Below, piece after piece: positions 54,881 to 64,000 of a stretch of 64,000 nt of DNA. Under the pieces are notes generated by a model. That model did not search any database and was not told the DNA's origin. It was given only the letters and a program-made list of their open reading frames with translations. Position 1 is the stretch's first letter. Each line of letters begins with the position of its first letter. The stretch lies in the NCBI RefSeq assembly GCF_000359125.1, contig NZ_CAAF010000025.1, positions 31,350 through 95,349 of the forward strand, written 5' to 3'. Source of the stretch: Mesorhizobium sp. STM 4661 (lineage in GTDB: Bacteria > Pseudomonadota > Alphaproteobacteria > Rhizobiales > Rhizobiaceae). A program made the position numbers and the translations under genes.

Positions 54881-55361
54881 CCAATACTCTCCGTTTTCCG
54901 CCTCTTTTCTGCCTATGCGTGTAGCGAGAACACATTAAGAAACGGTTGGGTGGGGTGGAGGGTCGGCGCAGCGGGCGAAAGGCCAATGGTTTGGCTTTCG
55001 AGCGCGAACGGTGAAGATCCGGTCCGCCTTCGGGCGGATCAAAGGTCCAGTGGACCTTTTGAAGGGGCAGAACGCCCGATGGGCAGGGAGCCATGGTGAG
55101 GGCCAGAGGAATTGCCTCGGCCTGTGCTTCCTAAGCCGTTCGGCCATTGAATGGGTGCAACGGCTCTTCCCTGCCGGGATGGGCACTCCAGCCGGAGAAA
55201 CTGTCATCAAGACTAAGGGAGGCGGCTTGATGGGTGTGGATAACTTTTTCGAGCTGCGCAATTCAAAGCCATAGCGCCTAGGTGTTGTACACCGCTCGGA
55301 ACTTGTATGTCCTTCGATTGGTGCAGATGATTGCGACTCGAAATAGGGGTGGAGGAAAACA
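54881..55361. other. Gap before the restriction system
   Basis: About 480 bases without a supportable gene. It holds the two hairpins annotated separately and a short inverted repeat GGTGT-TGT-ACACC (55281-55293) 69 bases before the methyltransferase ATG, a candidate operator or promoter element. Composition changes from GC-rich to AT-richer here, marking a boundary between core and acquired DNA. Confidence 0.4.
55023..55059. repeat. Paired hairpins of rhizobial intergenic-repeat type
   Basis: TCCGCC-TTCG-GGCGGA (55023-55038) forms a UUCG tetraloop hairpin, and AAAGGTCC-AGT-GGACCTTT (55041-55059) forms a second perfect 8-bp stem. Pairs like this recur in Mesorhizobium intergenic regions as far as can be recalled; they may also act as terminators in either direction. 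Confidence 0.55.
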
Positions 55362-57218
55362 ATGGATGACAAGAAGTCCGAACATAAAAAAGGGCCAGCA
55401 AAAGGCGATTTCATTGCCCCACCGGCTATAGCCGACACAGACGAAGCCAAGGACGCTTTGCCATCACAGGAGGAATTTTGGCGACCGCCAGCGCGATTTG
55501 GGTCAGTTCCTGTCGAAAGGGAACCCCTTGGATGGGACCGACGGCGCGGTTTTCGGAAGCTTTTTCCGCTGGCGCCTTTGCCTTTTCAGGTTGTCGAGCG
55601 TGTAGCATTCGGCCACCCGGAGCTTGAGCCCAACCGGCTATTTTGGGGCGACAATCTGCATGTCATGCGGCAACTTCCAAGTGAAAGTATTGACCTGATC
55701 TATATTGACCCGCCGTTTTTCTCAGGTCGGAACTACAATGTCATTTTTGGCGACCAGAACGAGCTGCGTTCCTTTTCCGACATTTGGGAAGGAGGGATGC
55801 CCGGCTATCTTATCTGGTTGAATGCGCGCCTGTATGAAATGAAGCGACTTCTAAGAAAAGGTGGGAGTATTTATGTTCATCTAGACTGGCATTCTGTCCA
55901 TTACGTCAAGGTAGAGCTTGATAAAATATTCGGTGCAGATGCCTTTCGGAATGAGGTTGTCTGGTACTACTACAACAAAATGCACGATCGTCGAAAAAAA
56001 TTGCTCCCTAGATCGCATGATTCCATTCTTGTATATGCTAAATCTGGAGGGACACCAAAATTTTCACCTGTTGATATACCGCTTGAGCAGCCGGTGAAGC
56101 GGCTTGCACGCAAGAAGGTCGGCGGGCGCGCAGTGAACGCGCGAGACGAAGATGGGAACATCATATATATAATGAAAAACTCGCGTGCCCTGGATGATGT
56201 ATGGAGAATTTCTATGCTTCAACCAGCCGACAAGACTTATAGAATAGGCTATCCTACCGAAAAGCCGCCGACCTTGCTGGAATATATCATTAAAACTTCG
56301 TCCGAAGAGGGGGACGTTGTCGCGGATTTTTTTGGCGGAGGAGGGGTCACACCGTTTGTTGCTCATCGTCTAAATCGTCGCTGGATCGCTTGTGACCAAT
56401 CTCGCGTAGCAGTAGCGATCACGGCCGGTCGAATTACGCGCCAAGTAGAAGAGGGCACCGGGCGCCTGTACCCTGTGCCAGACTTCACGGTCGAACACTG
56501 GGGCGTCTATGAGACTGGCCGATTGGCCAAAACGCCTCCTGATCAATTCCGTGCGTTTGTACTTCGTGCCTTCGGCGCCGTGCCGGAAGAGGGTAGCACC
56601 ATCCATGGTATGAAGGGCGCTGTGCCGGTCTGGGTCGGAAATCCAGATCCGAAAAAGAGTGTTACTGCTGAAGAGGTCGTCGCGTTCGCCAACGCCGTGC
56701 GTGGGGGGCTTCGCTATCAGCAGGACAATCTGCGTGACGGGATCATGCTGGCGTGGGCATTTAAACCCGACGCTGTACAGGCGGCCGAGCGATTGAAGCG
56801 GCTGGAAGCAACAGACCTCGACTTTATTCGCTTAGAACAAATCCGGATCGACTCGCCGCGTTTCCGCGAGCATGTTGCCGCGTTGTCCACGGATCATGCT
56901 GACTACGCCAACTTTTTGACCTTTGTACAGCCACCAAAAGTGGAAGTCGCCTGGAAGCGCTTAGGATCAAGGCACTATCGCTTCGATGCGGGAGACAGCA
57001 TCGTGATGAACCAAGGGGCAAAAATTATCAATGTGCAGTGGGACTTTGACTATGGTGAGCACTTCTCATCCAGCCCCGGCCATGCATATAAGCGCGGCGC
57101 GGATGCCATGACGGCGGACTATGAGTTTGCTTCTTCCGGCAGGAAGACCGTGGCAGCCAAGGTTCAAGACGATATGGGCGGCGAGGGCCTGTGGACGGGC
57201 AAAGTCGAGGTCAATTAG
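55362..57218 (+). CDS. Type III-like DNA methyltransferase (Mod) with a PKD-like tail
   Basis: A 618-residue beta-class DNA methyltransferase. The catalytic motif IV is DPPF (116-119, in LIYIDPPFFSGRNYNV), and the SAM-binding motif I FGGGG (324-328, in VADFFGGGGVT) comes later, the order of Mod proteins. The part between (about 205-290) is the likely target-recognition domain. After residue 526 the sequence resembles a PKD/Ig-like beta-sandwich: YRFDAGDS, VQWDFDYGEHF and YEFASSGRKTVAAKVQDDMG line up with the FDAS, WDFGDG and YTVTLTVTDD motifs of PKD domains. GGAGG lies before the ATG. The gene is AT-richer than the core. Confidence 0.88.
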   Translation: MDDKKSEHKKGPAKGDFIAPPAIADTDEAKDALPSQEEFWRPPARFGSVPVEREPLGWDRRRGFRKLFPLAPLPFQVVERVAFGHPELEPNRLFWGDNLHVMRQLPSESIDLIYIDPPFFSGRNYNVIFGDQNELRSFSDIWEGGMPGYLIWLNARLYEMKRLLRKGGSIYVHLDWHSVHYVKVELDKIFGADAFRNEVVWYYYNKMHDRRKKLLPRSHDSILVYAKSGGTPKFSPVDIPLEQPVKRLARKKVGGRAVNARDEDGNIIYIMKNSRALDDVWRISMLQPADKTYRIGYPTEKPPTLLEYIIKTSSEEGDVVADFFGGGGVTPFVAHRLNRRWIACDQSRVAVAITAGRITRQVEEGTGRLYPVPDFTVEHWGVYETGRLAKTPPDQFRAFVLRAFGAVPEEGSTIHGMKGAVPVWVGNPDPKKSVTAEEVVAFANAVRGGLRYQQDNLRDGIMLAWAFKPDAVQAAERLKRLEATDLDFIRLEQIRIDSPRFREHVAALSTDHADYANFLTFVQPPKVEVAWKRLGSRHYRFDAGDSIVMNQGAKIINVQWDFDYGEHFSSSPGHAYKRGADAMTADYEFASSGRKTVAAKVQDDMGGEGLWTGKVEVN

Positions 57219-57221
57219 ACA

Positions 57222-59240
57222 ATGTTCAATCAGTTTGGGCCCTACGAAGACGAGTTCGCCGCGTGGCGGCGTGACGGTCTGCCAGGGCTGTCACCTGAAT
57301 CCTACCGATTTGTGGAAGCTCTTACCTCGGTAGAAGACGACACGGCGCCTCGCGAAGGGACATTGTGGCCACACCAGTGGGAGGCCTTCTTGAGGGTGGT
57401 CTACGCTCACGAGGTGTTGGGTGGGAAGACGATAGGCGCGAACGGCCTGTTGTTAAACATCGTGACCGGCGGTGGCAAGACGGCCTTGATCGCCGCTTTA
57501 ATTGCTTGGTTACGGATAGCACACGGGACACAGAAGTTCGTGCTCCTTTGCCCCAACCTAATCGTGAAGGATAGGCTGCAGAAAGACTTCGAAAAGGGAA
57601 AAGTGTTTGCCGATCGCGACCTCCTACCTTCTTGGTCAGGAGTAAGGCCGGAGGACTTTGCCTCCCTGACACTTGGTGGCAATGGAAGCGGATGGGCGGG
57701 GCTGCTCGGTGCCAACATTATAATAGGTAACATTCATCAGTTCTATGCAAGCAATAAAGCCGGACAAAGCAATCTATCGGGCCTTATGAATGGACCTGAC
57801 TTCGCCGTTTTCAATGACGAGGCACACAATTCGGCTGCAACTGAGTATGATTTAGCACTGCGAAAGATGAGGGAGAAGACAATCTTGCGTGTGGATACCA
57901 CGGCCACACCCGATCGCGCGGACGGAACCACACCCGACAGCACTATGATTTATGAGTATGGAGTGCAAGAGGCGCTTTATGACGGTATTATCAAAACGCC
58001 GGTCGTATATCAGCCCGACATCACCCTGGTCCAACTAACTTACACGGACGCTCGCAGCGGCGAACAGCGACGTGTCGAGGAAATCGATTGGGCAGAGGTG
58101 GATAGATTAGGCCTATCGGCGACACAGTGGGTGACGGATGACGAACCGATGCGCCAGCAAATGGCTATAGCGCTGCGTCGACTTGAAGAGCAGGAGCGTC
58201 GCGCCAAGGGACGTTATCAGCCGATCCTTTTCGTGGTTGCCGTATGTAAGGCTGATGCGGAGAAGGCGGCACACACGCTGGATGCCTTCTTCAAGATTCG
58301 TACATTGCTCGTTACGGAGGACAGTGATGAAACCGAGCGGCAAAAAGCGCGCGAACTTAGCCAGCAGCGGAAGAGGGGAAATCCTTACCGCGCCGTTGTG
58401 AGCGTGCTTATGCTTCGTGAAGGCTGGGATGTTCCAGAAGTTGGCGTGATTCTGCTTCTACGGAAGTTCTCAAGTGAGGTCTATGGTCAACAGGTGATTG
58501 GGCGCGGTCTGCGTCGTGTCAGAACTGCCGGCTTAACTCCAGATGAGCCGCAAATTTGTGCGGCGGTTGACCATCCCAAATTAGGGCACGACTGGCTGTG
58601 GCGCATCTTCAACGCCAAGCGACGGGAAGGTGTGCAGATCGACGACCTATTTGATGAAACCGAGGATCTGCCTGAACCTCCGCCGAAGCAAGTTATGGAC
58701 GCGCCTGGAAATGTGATCGATGTGCCGCCGATTGATCCAAATTTGGTGGGCGTCGGTGAATTCGACTTGGGAGAGTTCGACGTCGCTCCCGAACCAATGC
58801 AAGGCTGGCGGCTGCACTTGGATATGATCGAGTATGAGCCGACCGTGACCGAGATTACCGGTGTTCAGATCGCTGGTGTGACAGGGCAGGAACTTGCCGG
58901 GGAGGGCTGGAAGGTGGTCCAGTCTGCGCCGGAGTTGGAACCTTGGAAGGCTACAAAGCCGATAATTTCTGATGCGGATGTTCGTGAAGCTGTGAAGGCC
59001 CAAGTTCTTGAGATCGCGGAGGACCTTACAATCGCAGCAGGGTATGCCGCCACTTTCAAGGACCGCGTTTACAGTGGGCTGATGCAGCACGTCAGGCGAA
59101 AATTTATGAGCGGAAACTCTCTTGGCCTAGCTGATCGTGCAGAGGTCGACTACGCTTGGAAGATGCTGCTGCAGATGAAGTCCCGTGTGGCAGCGATACC
59201 GGGTCTCGTTGCCGGGATGATCGAACATGACGATCAGTAA
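57222..59240 (+). CDS. Type III-like restriction helicase (Res core, nuclease domain absent)
   Basis: A 672-residue superfamily 2 helicase/translocase. Walker A is TGGGKT (82-87), DEAH is at 199-202 (VFNDEAHNSA), motif III is TTATP (226-230), and motif VI is QQVIGRGLRR (423-432). LREGWDVPEVGVILLLRKFS is the Res signature. The C-terminal 230 residues hold no visible PD-ExK nuclease; that activity appears in the next gene, whose ATG lies 14 bases before this stop. It starts 4 bases after mod. Confidence 0.9.
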   Translation: MFNQFGPYEDEFAAWRRDGLPGLSPESYRFVEALTSVEDDTAPREGTLWPHQWEAFLRVVYAHEVLGGKTIGANGLLLNIVTGGGKTALIAALIAWLRIAHGTQKFVLLCPNLIVKDRLQKDFEKGKVFADRDLLPSWSGVRPEDFASLTLGGNGSGWAGLLGANIIIGNIHQFYASNKAGQSNLSGLMNGPDFAVFNDEAHNSAATEYDLALRKMREKTILRVDTTATPDRADGTTPDSTMIYEYGVQEALYDGIIKTPVVYQPDITLVQLTYTDARSGEQRRVEEIDWAEVDRLGLSATQWVTDDEPMRQQMAIALRRLEEQERRAKGRYQPILFVVAVCKADAEKAAHTLDAFFKIRTLLVTEDSDETERQKARELSQQRKRGNPYRAVVSVLMLREGWDVPEVGVILLLRKFSSEVYGQQVIGRGLRRVRTAGLTPDEPQICAAVDHPKLGHDWLWRIFNAKRREGVQIDDLFDETEDLPEPPPKQVMDAPGNVIDVPPIDPNLVGVGEFDLGEFDVAPEPMQGWRLHLDMIEYEPTVTEITGVQIAGVTGQELAGEGWKVVQSAPELEPWKATKPIISDADVREAVKAQVLEIAEDLTIAAGYAATFKDRVYSGLMQHVRRKFMSGNSLGLADRAEVDYAWKMLLQMKSRVAAIPGLVAGMIEHDDQ

Positions 59241-59577
59241 GCGCGGCAACTTCTTTGCGCCTAACAAGAGCCCTTGGAGTTTTGAGAAATACGACAGCGA
59301 TCTGGAACGCCGTATGATGCGCCGGCTAGAAAGTGATCCTCACGTGGTCAAATGGATGAAGCGACACCAGTTGGTTATTCCTTGGATCGATGGTCAAAAG
59401 CATCAAAGGCGCTATTCACCGGATTTCCTCGTGGAATACGAGGATGGTCGCAAGGCAATCGTCGAGGTCAAAGATCCGAGTCGCATCGACAGCAATGATG
59501 TACAGCGCAAGCGTAAGGCGGCTGAAATCTGGTGCCGGCAGCGAGGGATGACCTACGACATTGCGACGATCGGCTAA
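59227..59577 (+). CDS. Separate PD-(D/E)XK (TnsA-like) nuclease of the restriction system
   Basis: A 116-residue protein. The nuclease core is D66 in RRYSPDFLVEYEDG and E80-V-K82 in KAIVEVKDP, the PD-(D/E)XK pattern. E27 (SDLERRMM) matches the extra acidic residue of TnsA-type nucleases. SFEKYDSDLERR and HQRRYSPDF are typical of TnsA N-terminal domains. It overlaps the helicase by 14 bases, so the helicase and nuclease are expressed together; in classical Res they are one chain. Confidence 0.85.
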   Translation: MTISKRGNFFAPNKSPWSFEKYDSDLERRMMRRLESDPHVVKWMKRHQLVIPWIDGQKHQRRYSPDFLVEYEDGRKAIVEVKDPSRIDSNDVQRKRKAAEIWCRQRGMTYDIATIG

Positions 59578-59595
59578 ATTCATGCAACGCGAAGA

Positions 59596-59775
59596 ATGAC
59601 CCTGGCCCGTAACGGTTGCACGGCGCGTGGCGCGGAAACGCTACCGTGGGATCAGGACAGCGCCCGGCTCTTTCGCAAGATCGTGCCACAGATGGTGCTT
59701 TGGCTACCGGAAGAAGAGGCCGCGCAGTTGAAGTTCGAGTTTGAGGCCGAGATGGTGCGGCTGAAGGCGGCGTAA
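59596..59775 (+). CDS. Short possible ORF after the restriction genes
   Basis: A 59-residue frame ending LFRKIVPQMVLWLPEEEAAQ and FEFEAEMVRLKAA. It has a coding-like amphipathic, acidic tail but only a weak ribosome-binding site and no family match. It may be the broken end of a longer gene cut by the restriction-system insertion. Confidence 0.35.
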   Translation: MTLARNGCTARGAETLPWDQDSARLFRKIVPQMVLWLPEEEAAQLKFEFEAEMVRLKAA

Positions 59776-59821
59776 CAACGGATACGTTGGCGGGACAGCG
59801 CCCCCCTCTGGCCTGCCGGCC

Positions 59822-59844
59822 ATCTCCCCCTCAGGTGGGGAGAT
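59822..59844. repeat. Intergenic palindrome (rhizobial CTCCCC type)
   Basis: ATCTCCCC (59822-59829) pairs perfectly with GGGGAGAT (59837-59844). The surrounding text CCCCTCATCCGCCCTTCGGGCAC is a commonly repeated intergenic motif in Rhizobiales, recalled from experience and not checked. Confidence 0.6.
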
Positions 59845-59889
59845 TGGCTAACCGCATACGTCCGCGCCCCCTCATCCGCCCTTCGGGCA

Positions 59890-59917
59890 CCTTCTCCCCG
59901 TGTGAACGGGGAGAAGG
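59890..59917 (-). terminator. Hairpin after secA
   Basis: CCTTCTCCCCGT (59890-59901) pairs with ACGGGGAGAAGG (59906-59917) over 12 bp around GTGA. It lies 12 bases beyond the secA stop on the minus strand. It lacks a clear U-run but is well placed to end the secA transcript, and also belongs to the dispersed repeat family. Confidence 0.6.
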
Positions 59918-59928
59918 GAAGGCGGCGC

Positions 59929-62661
59929 TTACGCGAACGCGCCGTGGCAGTGCTTGTACTTCTTGCCCGACCCGCACGGGCAGGCTTCGTTGCGGCCGAC
60001 CTTGCCCCAGCTTGCCGGGTTGTTGGGGTCGCGGTTTTCGGGGGCGACGGTGGCGTGGGTTTCCTGGCGGACCAGGAGTGCCGTCTCGCCGCCGTCGAAA
60101 TCGTCCTCGCCGGTGGTGCCGTCGATGTGGCTGCCGAACATGTCGGGCGCCTCGGGCGGCGGCGCTTCGGCGGCCTGGCGGACCAGCTCGACGCGCATCA
60201 GTTGCGCTGTGACGGCCTGGCGCAGATTGCCCAGCAGCGCCTGGAACAGCTCGAACGCCTCGCCCTTGTATTCCTGCAGCGGGTCGCGCTGGGCGTAGCC
60301 GCGGAAGCCGACGACGGAGCGCAGATGGTCGAGGTTGACGATGTGCTCGCGCCACAGATGGTCGAGCGTCTGCAGCACGACCGAGCGCTCGACATAGGTC
60401 ATGACGTCGGGGCCGAAACGCTCGGCGCGCTCCTTGGCGGCGGCGTCGGCGGCCTGGGTGATGCGCTCGCGGATATCGTCCTCGGCGATGCCCTCTTCCT
60501 TGACCCATTCGTCGATCGGCAGATCGAGGTTGAGGAATTCGGCCACCTCGGCCTTGAGGCCGGCGACGTCCCACTGCTCGGCATAGGCGTTTTCGGGAAT
60601 GGCCTTGGCGACGATCTCGTCGATGACGCCCTCGCGCATCTCGGCGATCATTTCGGGAAGACCCTCGCCGTCCATCAATTCGATGCGCTGCTCGAACACC
60701 ACCTTGCGCTGGTCGTTCGAGACGTCGTCATATTTCAACAGGTTCTTGCGGATGTCGAAGTTGCGCGCCTCGACCTTCTTCTGCGCCTTTTCCAGCGCCT
60801 TGTTGATCCAGGGATGGATGATCGCCTCGTCTTCCTTGAGGCCGAGCTTCTGCAGCATGCCGTCCATGCGCTCGGAGCCGAAGATGCGCATCAGATCATC
60901 CTGCAACGACAGGAAGAATTTCGAGCGGCCCGGGTCGCCTTGTCTTCCTGAACGGCCGCGCAGCTGGTTGTCGATGCGGCGGCTTTCATGGCGTTCGGTG
61001 GCGAGCACGTAGAGGCCGCCGGCGGCAAGCGCCTTTTCCTTCAGCCGGGCGACGTCGTCGCGGATGGCCTTTTCCTTCGCCGCGCGCTCGGGACCTTCCG
61101 GCATGTCGCCAAGCTCGTCGGCGATGCGCATATCGGCATTGCCGCCGAGCTGGATGTCGGTGCCGCGGCCGGCCATGTTGGTGGCGATGGTGATGACGCC
61201 GGGCTTGCCGGCCTGGGCGACGATCGCCGCCTCGCGCTCGTGGTGGCGGGCGTTCAGCACTTCGAAATCCTTAAAACCTTCCTTGCGCAGGCGCTCGGCG
61301 AGCTGCTCGGATTTCTCGATGGAGGTGGTGCCGACCAGCGTCGGCTGGCCCTTGGCGCTGGCCTCCCGGATCTCCTTGACGATCGCCTTGTATTTCTCCT
61401 CGACCGTCCGGTAGACCTCGTCGTCCTCGTCAACGCGGACGACCGGCAGGTTGGTCGGGATCTCGGTGACTTCGAGGCCGTAGATGTTGCCGAATTCCTC
61501 GGCCTCGGTCAGCGCCGTGCCGGTCATGCCGGAAAGCTTCTTGTAGAGGCGGAAATAATTCTGGAAGGTAACGGAGGCGAGCGTCTGGTTCTCCGGCTGG
61601 ATCGCCACATGCTCCTTGGCCTCGAGCGCCTGGTGCAGGCCTTCCGAATAGCGGCGACCGGGCATCATGCGGCCGGTGAATTCGTCGATGATGACGATCT
61701 CGCCATTGCGCACGATATAGTCCTTGTCCTTCTGGAACAGCCGGTGCGCCTTCAGCGCATTGTTGACGTGATGGACGATGGCGACGTTCTCGACGTCGTA
61801 GAGCGACTCGCCCTTGAGCAGGCCGGCGTCGCGCAGCAGGTTCTCCAGCTTCTCGGTGCCGTCCTCGGTGAAGATCGAGGTCTTCTGCTTCTCGTCGATC
61901 TCGTAGTCGGCCGGGCCGAGCTTCAGCATGAAGGCGTCGATGGTGTTGTACATTTCCGAACGGTCCTCGAGCGGACCGGAAATGATCAGCGGCGTGCGCG
62001 CCTCGTCGACCAGGATGGAATCGACCTCGTCGACGATCGCGTAGCTGTGGCCGCGCTGCACCATCTGGGCGCGCTCGTATTTCATGTTGTCGCGCAGATA
62101 GTCGAAGCCGAGCTCGTTGTTGGTGGCGTAGGTGACGTCGGCGGCGTAGGCGGCGCTGCGTTCCTCGTCGGACAAGCCATGGACGATGACGCCGACGGTA
62201 AGGTCGAGGAATTTGTAGACGCGGCCCATCCATTCGGAGTCGCGCGTGGCAAGATAGTCGTTGACGGTGACGACATGGACGCCCTTGCCGGCGAGCGCGT
62301 TGAGATAGACGGGCAGCGTGGCGACCAGGGTCTTGCCCTCGCCGGTGCGCATCTCGGCGATGCCGCCATTGTGCAGCACCATGCCGCCGATCAGCTGCAC
62401 GTCGAACGGGCGCATGCCGAGCACGCGGCGCGCCGCCTCGCGCACGGTGGCGAAGGCCGGTATCAGCAGGTCATCGAGAGAGGCGCCGTTGGCGATGTCC
62501 TGGCGGAATTTCCCGGTGCGGGCCGTCAGTTCGGCGTCGGAGAGCGCCCGCATCTCGTTTTCCATGGCGTTGATCGCCTCGACGCGCGGCCGGGTCGACT
62601 TGACCCGACGATCGTTGGAGGAGCCGAAAACCTTACGGGCGAGACCGCCGAGACTGACCAT
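59929..62661 (-). CDS. secA: Preprotein translocase ATPase SecA
   Basis: The 910-residue motor of the Sec export system. Walker A is RTGEGKT (105-111), and the DEAD region lies in [59 protein letters not shown] and [20 protein letters not shown] are family signatures. The C-terminal zinc-binding tail [14 protein letters not shown] is intact. The ATG at 62661 follows AAGGG. The nearest gene, divergent across about 240 bases, is a parvulin isomerase that acts on exported proteins. Confidence 0.98.
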   Translation of the reverse strand: MVSLGGLARKVFGSSNDRRVKSTRPRVEAINAMENEMRALSDAELTARTGKFRQDIANGASLDDLLIPAFATVREAARRVLGMRPFDVQLIGGMVLHNGGIAEMRTGEGKTLVATLPVYLNALAGKGVHVVTVNDYLATRDSEWMGRVYKFLDLTVGVIVHGLSDEERSAAYAADVTYATNNELGFDYLRDNMKYERAQMVQRGHSYAIVDEVDSILVDEARTPLIISGPLEDRSEMYNTIDAFMLKLGPADYEIDEKQKTSIFTEDGTEKLENLLRDAGLLKGESLYDVENVAIVHHVNNALKAHRLFQKDKDYIVRNGEIVIIDEFTGRMMPGRRYSEGLHQALEAKEHVAIQPENQTLASVTFQNYFRLYKKLSGMTGTALTEAEEFGNIYGLEVTEIPTNLPVVRVDEDDEVYRTVEEKYKAIVKEIREASAKGQPTLVGTTSIEKSEQLAERLRKEGFKDFEVLNARHHEREAAIVAQAGKPGVITIATNMAGRGTDIQLGGNADMRIADELGDMPEGPERAAKEKAIRDDVARLKEKALAAGGLYVLATERHESRRIDNQLRGRSGRQGDPGRSKFFLSLQDDLMRIFGSERMDGMLQKLGLKEDEAIIHPWINKALEKAQKKVEARNFDIRKNLLKYDDVSNDQRKVVFEQRIELMDGEGLPEMIAEMREGVIDEIVAKAIPENAYAEQWDVAGLKAEVAEFLNLDLPIDEWVKEEGIAEDDIRERITQAADAAAKERAERFGPDVMTYVERSVVLQTLDHLWREHIVNLDHLRSVVGFRGYAQRDPLQEYKGEAFELFQALLGNLRQAVTAQLMRVELVRQAAEAPPPEAPDMFGSHIDGTTGEDDFDGGETALLVRQETHATVAPENRDPNNPASWGKVGRNEACPCGSGKKYKHCHGAFA

Positions 62662-62902
62662 CCAATGGCCCTTTCGATAGCATTCCTAGTCGTTGCGACG
62701 GGCACCGGCCGGCCCCATCAATTCCGCGTGAAACGCGGACAAACGCAAAAAGCGCCCGGAAAACGGTTCTGGACGCAAAGTCGTTGGACAGATAAGAGGG
62801 GGCTCAATCGATGTCAACGCCGCGCTCGCCCTGTCGACCGCGCCAAATTCCGCCACAATCTGGCTGATCTGAACAGCCGCCAATCCCATCGGAGTACATC
62901 TT

Positions 62903-63835
62903 ATGTCCCTATTGTTCCGCCGTGCGTCGTTCGCCAGCCTTGGTCTGGCCGTCGGGTTGTCGGCTCTCTCGCTGTCGCCGCTGATGGCGCAGGATACCGC
63001 TCCCGCCCAGCCTGCGGCGCCCGCCCAACCGACCGCCCCCGCGCCGGCGGCACCCGTCGATCCGAATGCCGTGGTCGCGACCGTCAACGGCCAGACGCTG
63101 ACCGAGGCGGACCTTGGGCTTGCCGAAGGCGAGCTGTCGCAGCAGTTCGCGCAGCTGCCGCCCGAACAGCGGCGCGCGGCGGCACTTTCGGCGGCGATCG
63201 AAATCAGGGTCATGGCCGCCCAGGCGGTCACCGACGGCCTCGACAAGGATCCCGATTTCCAGCGCCGCATGGCGTTCCTGCAGCAGCGCGCCCTGCATGG
63301 CGAGTTGGTCGAAAAGGGCGTCGTCGACAAGGTCACGGATGCCGAGGTTCGCGCCCGCTACGACCAGGAAATCGCCAACACCCCGCCGACCAACGAGGTG
63401 AATGCCCGTCACATCCTCGTGAAGACGAAGGAAGAGGCCGACGCGATCATCAAGCAGCTCGACGGCGGCGCCGACTTCCAGAAGCTCGCCAACGAGAACA
63501 CCAGCGACCCGAGCGGCAAGACCAGTGGCGGCGACCTCGGCTGGTTCGGACCTGGCCAGATGGTGCCGGAATTCGACAAGGCTGCCTTTGCGCTCGCGGT
63601 CGGCAAGTACACCGAGCAGCCGGTGCAGACGCAGTTCGGCTGGCACGTCATCAAGGTCGAGGACAAGCGCACCAAGCAGCCGCCGGCCTTCGACGAGGTC
63701 AAGGACCAGGCCAAGCAGGCCGTCATCCGCGACAAATATTTCGCCCTGGTCAAGTCGCTGCGCGCCGCCGCCAAGGTCGAAATTCCCGACGCCAACCTGA
63801 AGAAAACGGTCGACACGCTGGAAAGCACCAAGTAG
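62903..63835 (+). CDS. Exported parvulin-type peptidyl-prolyl isomerase
   Basis: A 310-residue periplasmic chaperone. A signal peptide (SLGLAVGLSALSLSPLMAQ) is followed by a Pro/Ala-rich linker and a SurA-like helical part (VNGQTLTEADLGLAEGELSQ). The parvulin domain shows ARHILVKTKEEAD, GGDLGWFGPGQMVPEFD, AFALAVGKYTEQPVQTQFGW and HVIKVEDKR. It should assist folding of exported and outer-membrane proteins. Confidence 0.92.
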   Translation: MSLLFRRASFASLGLAVGLSALSLSPLMAQDTAPAQPAAPAQPTAPAPAAPVDPNAVVATVNGQTLTEADLGLAEGELSQQFAQLPPEQRRAAALSAAIEIRVMAAQAVTDGLDKDPDFQRRMAFLQQRALHGELVEKGVVDKVTDAEVRARYDQEIANTPPTNEVNARHILVKTKEEADAIIKQLDGGADFQKLANENTSDPSGKTSGGDLGWFGPGQMVPEFDKAAFALAVGKYTEQPVQTQFGWHVIKVEDKRTKQPPAFDEVKDQAKQAVIRDKYFALVKSLRAAAKVEIPDANLKKTVDTLESTK

Positions 63836-64000
63836 GCGCGCCATCGGCGAAGCTGCCGATCTCCCCCCTTGCGGGGGAGATTTCCGGCGGGGCAGAGGGG
63901 GTGCGAAGGATCGCGGCTTCAATCCAGCTTGGGTTCCTCGCCCCCACGAAAGTGGGGGAGAGGTGGCTCGGCGAAGCCGAGACGGAGAGGGGGAACCGCG
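63836..64000. repeat. Cluster of palindromic hairpins at window end
   Basis: Several perfect short stems lie in a row: ATCGGC/GCCGAT, TCTCCCCC/GGGGGAGA, CCCCCAC/GTGGGGG (GAAA loop) and CTCGGC/GCCGAG. The CTCCCC-rich text is the same kind of dispersed rhizobial intergenic repeat seen after secA. The first stems could terminate the parvulin transcript. The element runs to the window edge. Confidence 0.65.

Overview
The window is a 64 kb piece of a GC-rich alphaproteobacterial chromosome. The most likely source is Mesorhizobium or a close Rhizobiales relative. This rests on housekeeping gene order (argH, small lipoprotein, lysA; etfB-etfA-hbd next to a PduO-type adenosyltransferase), an iron-responsive TGA-N9-TCA operator of the rhizobial RirA type, an ECF sigma/NrsF pair, and intergenic palindromes of a kind common in rhizobia. 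The genus is an inference; no rRNA is present.

Layout. 1-9145: end of an unknown gene, a TIGR02302 membrane protein, a PLP dehydratase with a divergent ArsR regulator, a BrnT/BrnA toxin-antitoxin module, lysA, an LptM-like lipoprotein, argH and a TlpA thioredoxin. 9137-17195: an MHYT-PAS-GGDEF-EAL protein, then a ugpBAEC glycerol-3-phosphate-type ABC operon with a phosphodiesterase. 17226-21060: a ferric-iron ABC operon behind a RirA-like operator. 21242-24223: an AT-richer GNAT-P450 operon with a divergent ATP-grasp-like gene. 24306-25527: an ECF sigma factor and NrsF anti-sigma behind a matching promoter. 25537-36974: fatty-acid/ETF genes, rhomboid, cobalamin adenosyltransferase, SDR, YihY, DMT exporter, GluQ, AlkA-like glycosylase, HNH nuclease, DsbB and a YqaA/DedA protein. 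37205-42292: an ion and phosphate transport block (CorA, DUF808, Na/Pi symporter, PstS-like protein).

Accessory regions. A tRNA-Leu(CAA) gene at 42673 is followed by a truncated integrase facing it, two exported hypothetical proteins and a decayed pmtA fragment with a one-base deletion. This is the profile of an old, eroded genomic island. Next, 45480-52154 holds three consecutive enzymes with twin-arginine-like signals (intradiol dioxygenase-like, aldo/keto reductase, metallo-beta-lactamase fold), two paralogous LysR regulators, a lipocalin-like protein and an SDR. 52200-54880 is a Wzx-like flippase coupled to a CelD-type acyltransferase. 55362-59577 is an AT-richer three-gene type III-like restriction-modification system. 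Its methyltransferase carries a C-terminal PKD-like segment, and its PD-(D/E)XK nuclease is a separate small protein rather than a helicase domain. The window closes with core genes secA and a parvulin isomerase, each followed by rhizobial palindromic repeats.

The best candidates for something little described are the split restriction system with its PKD-like tail, the GNAT/P450/ATP-grasp cluster, and the Tat-exported enzyme trio.
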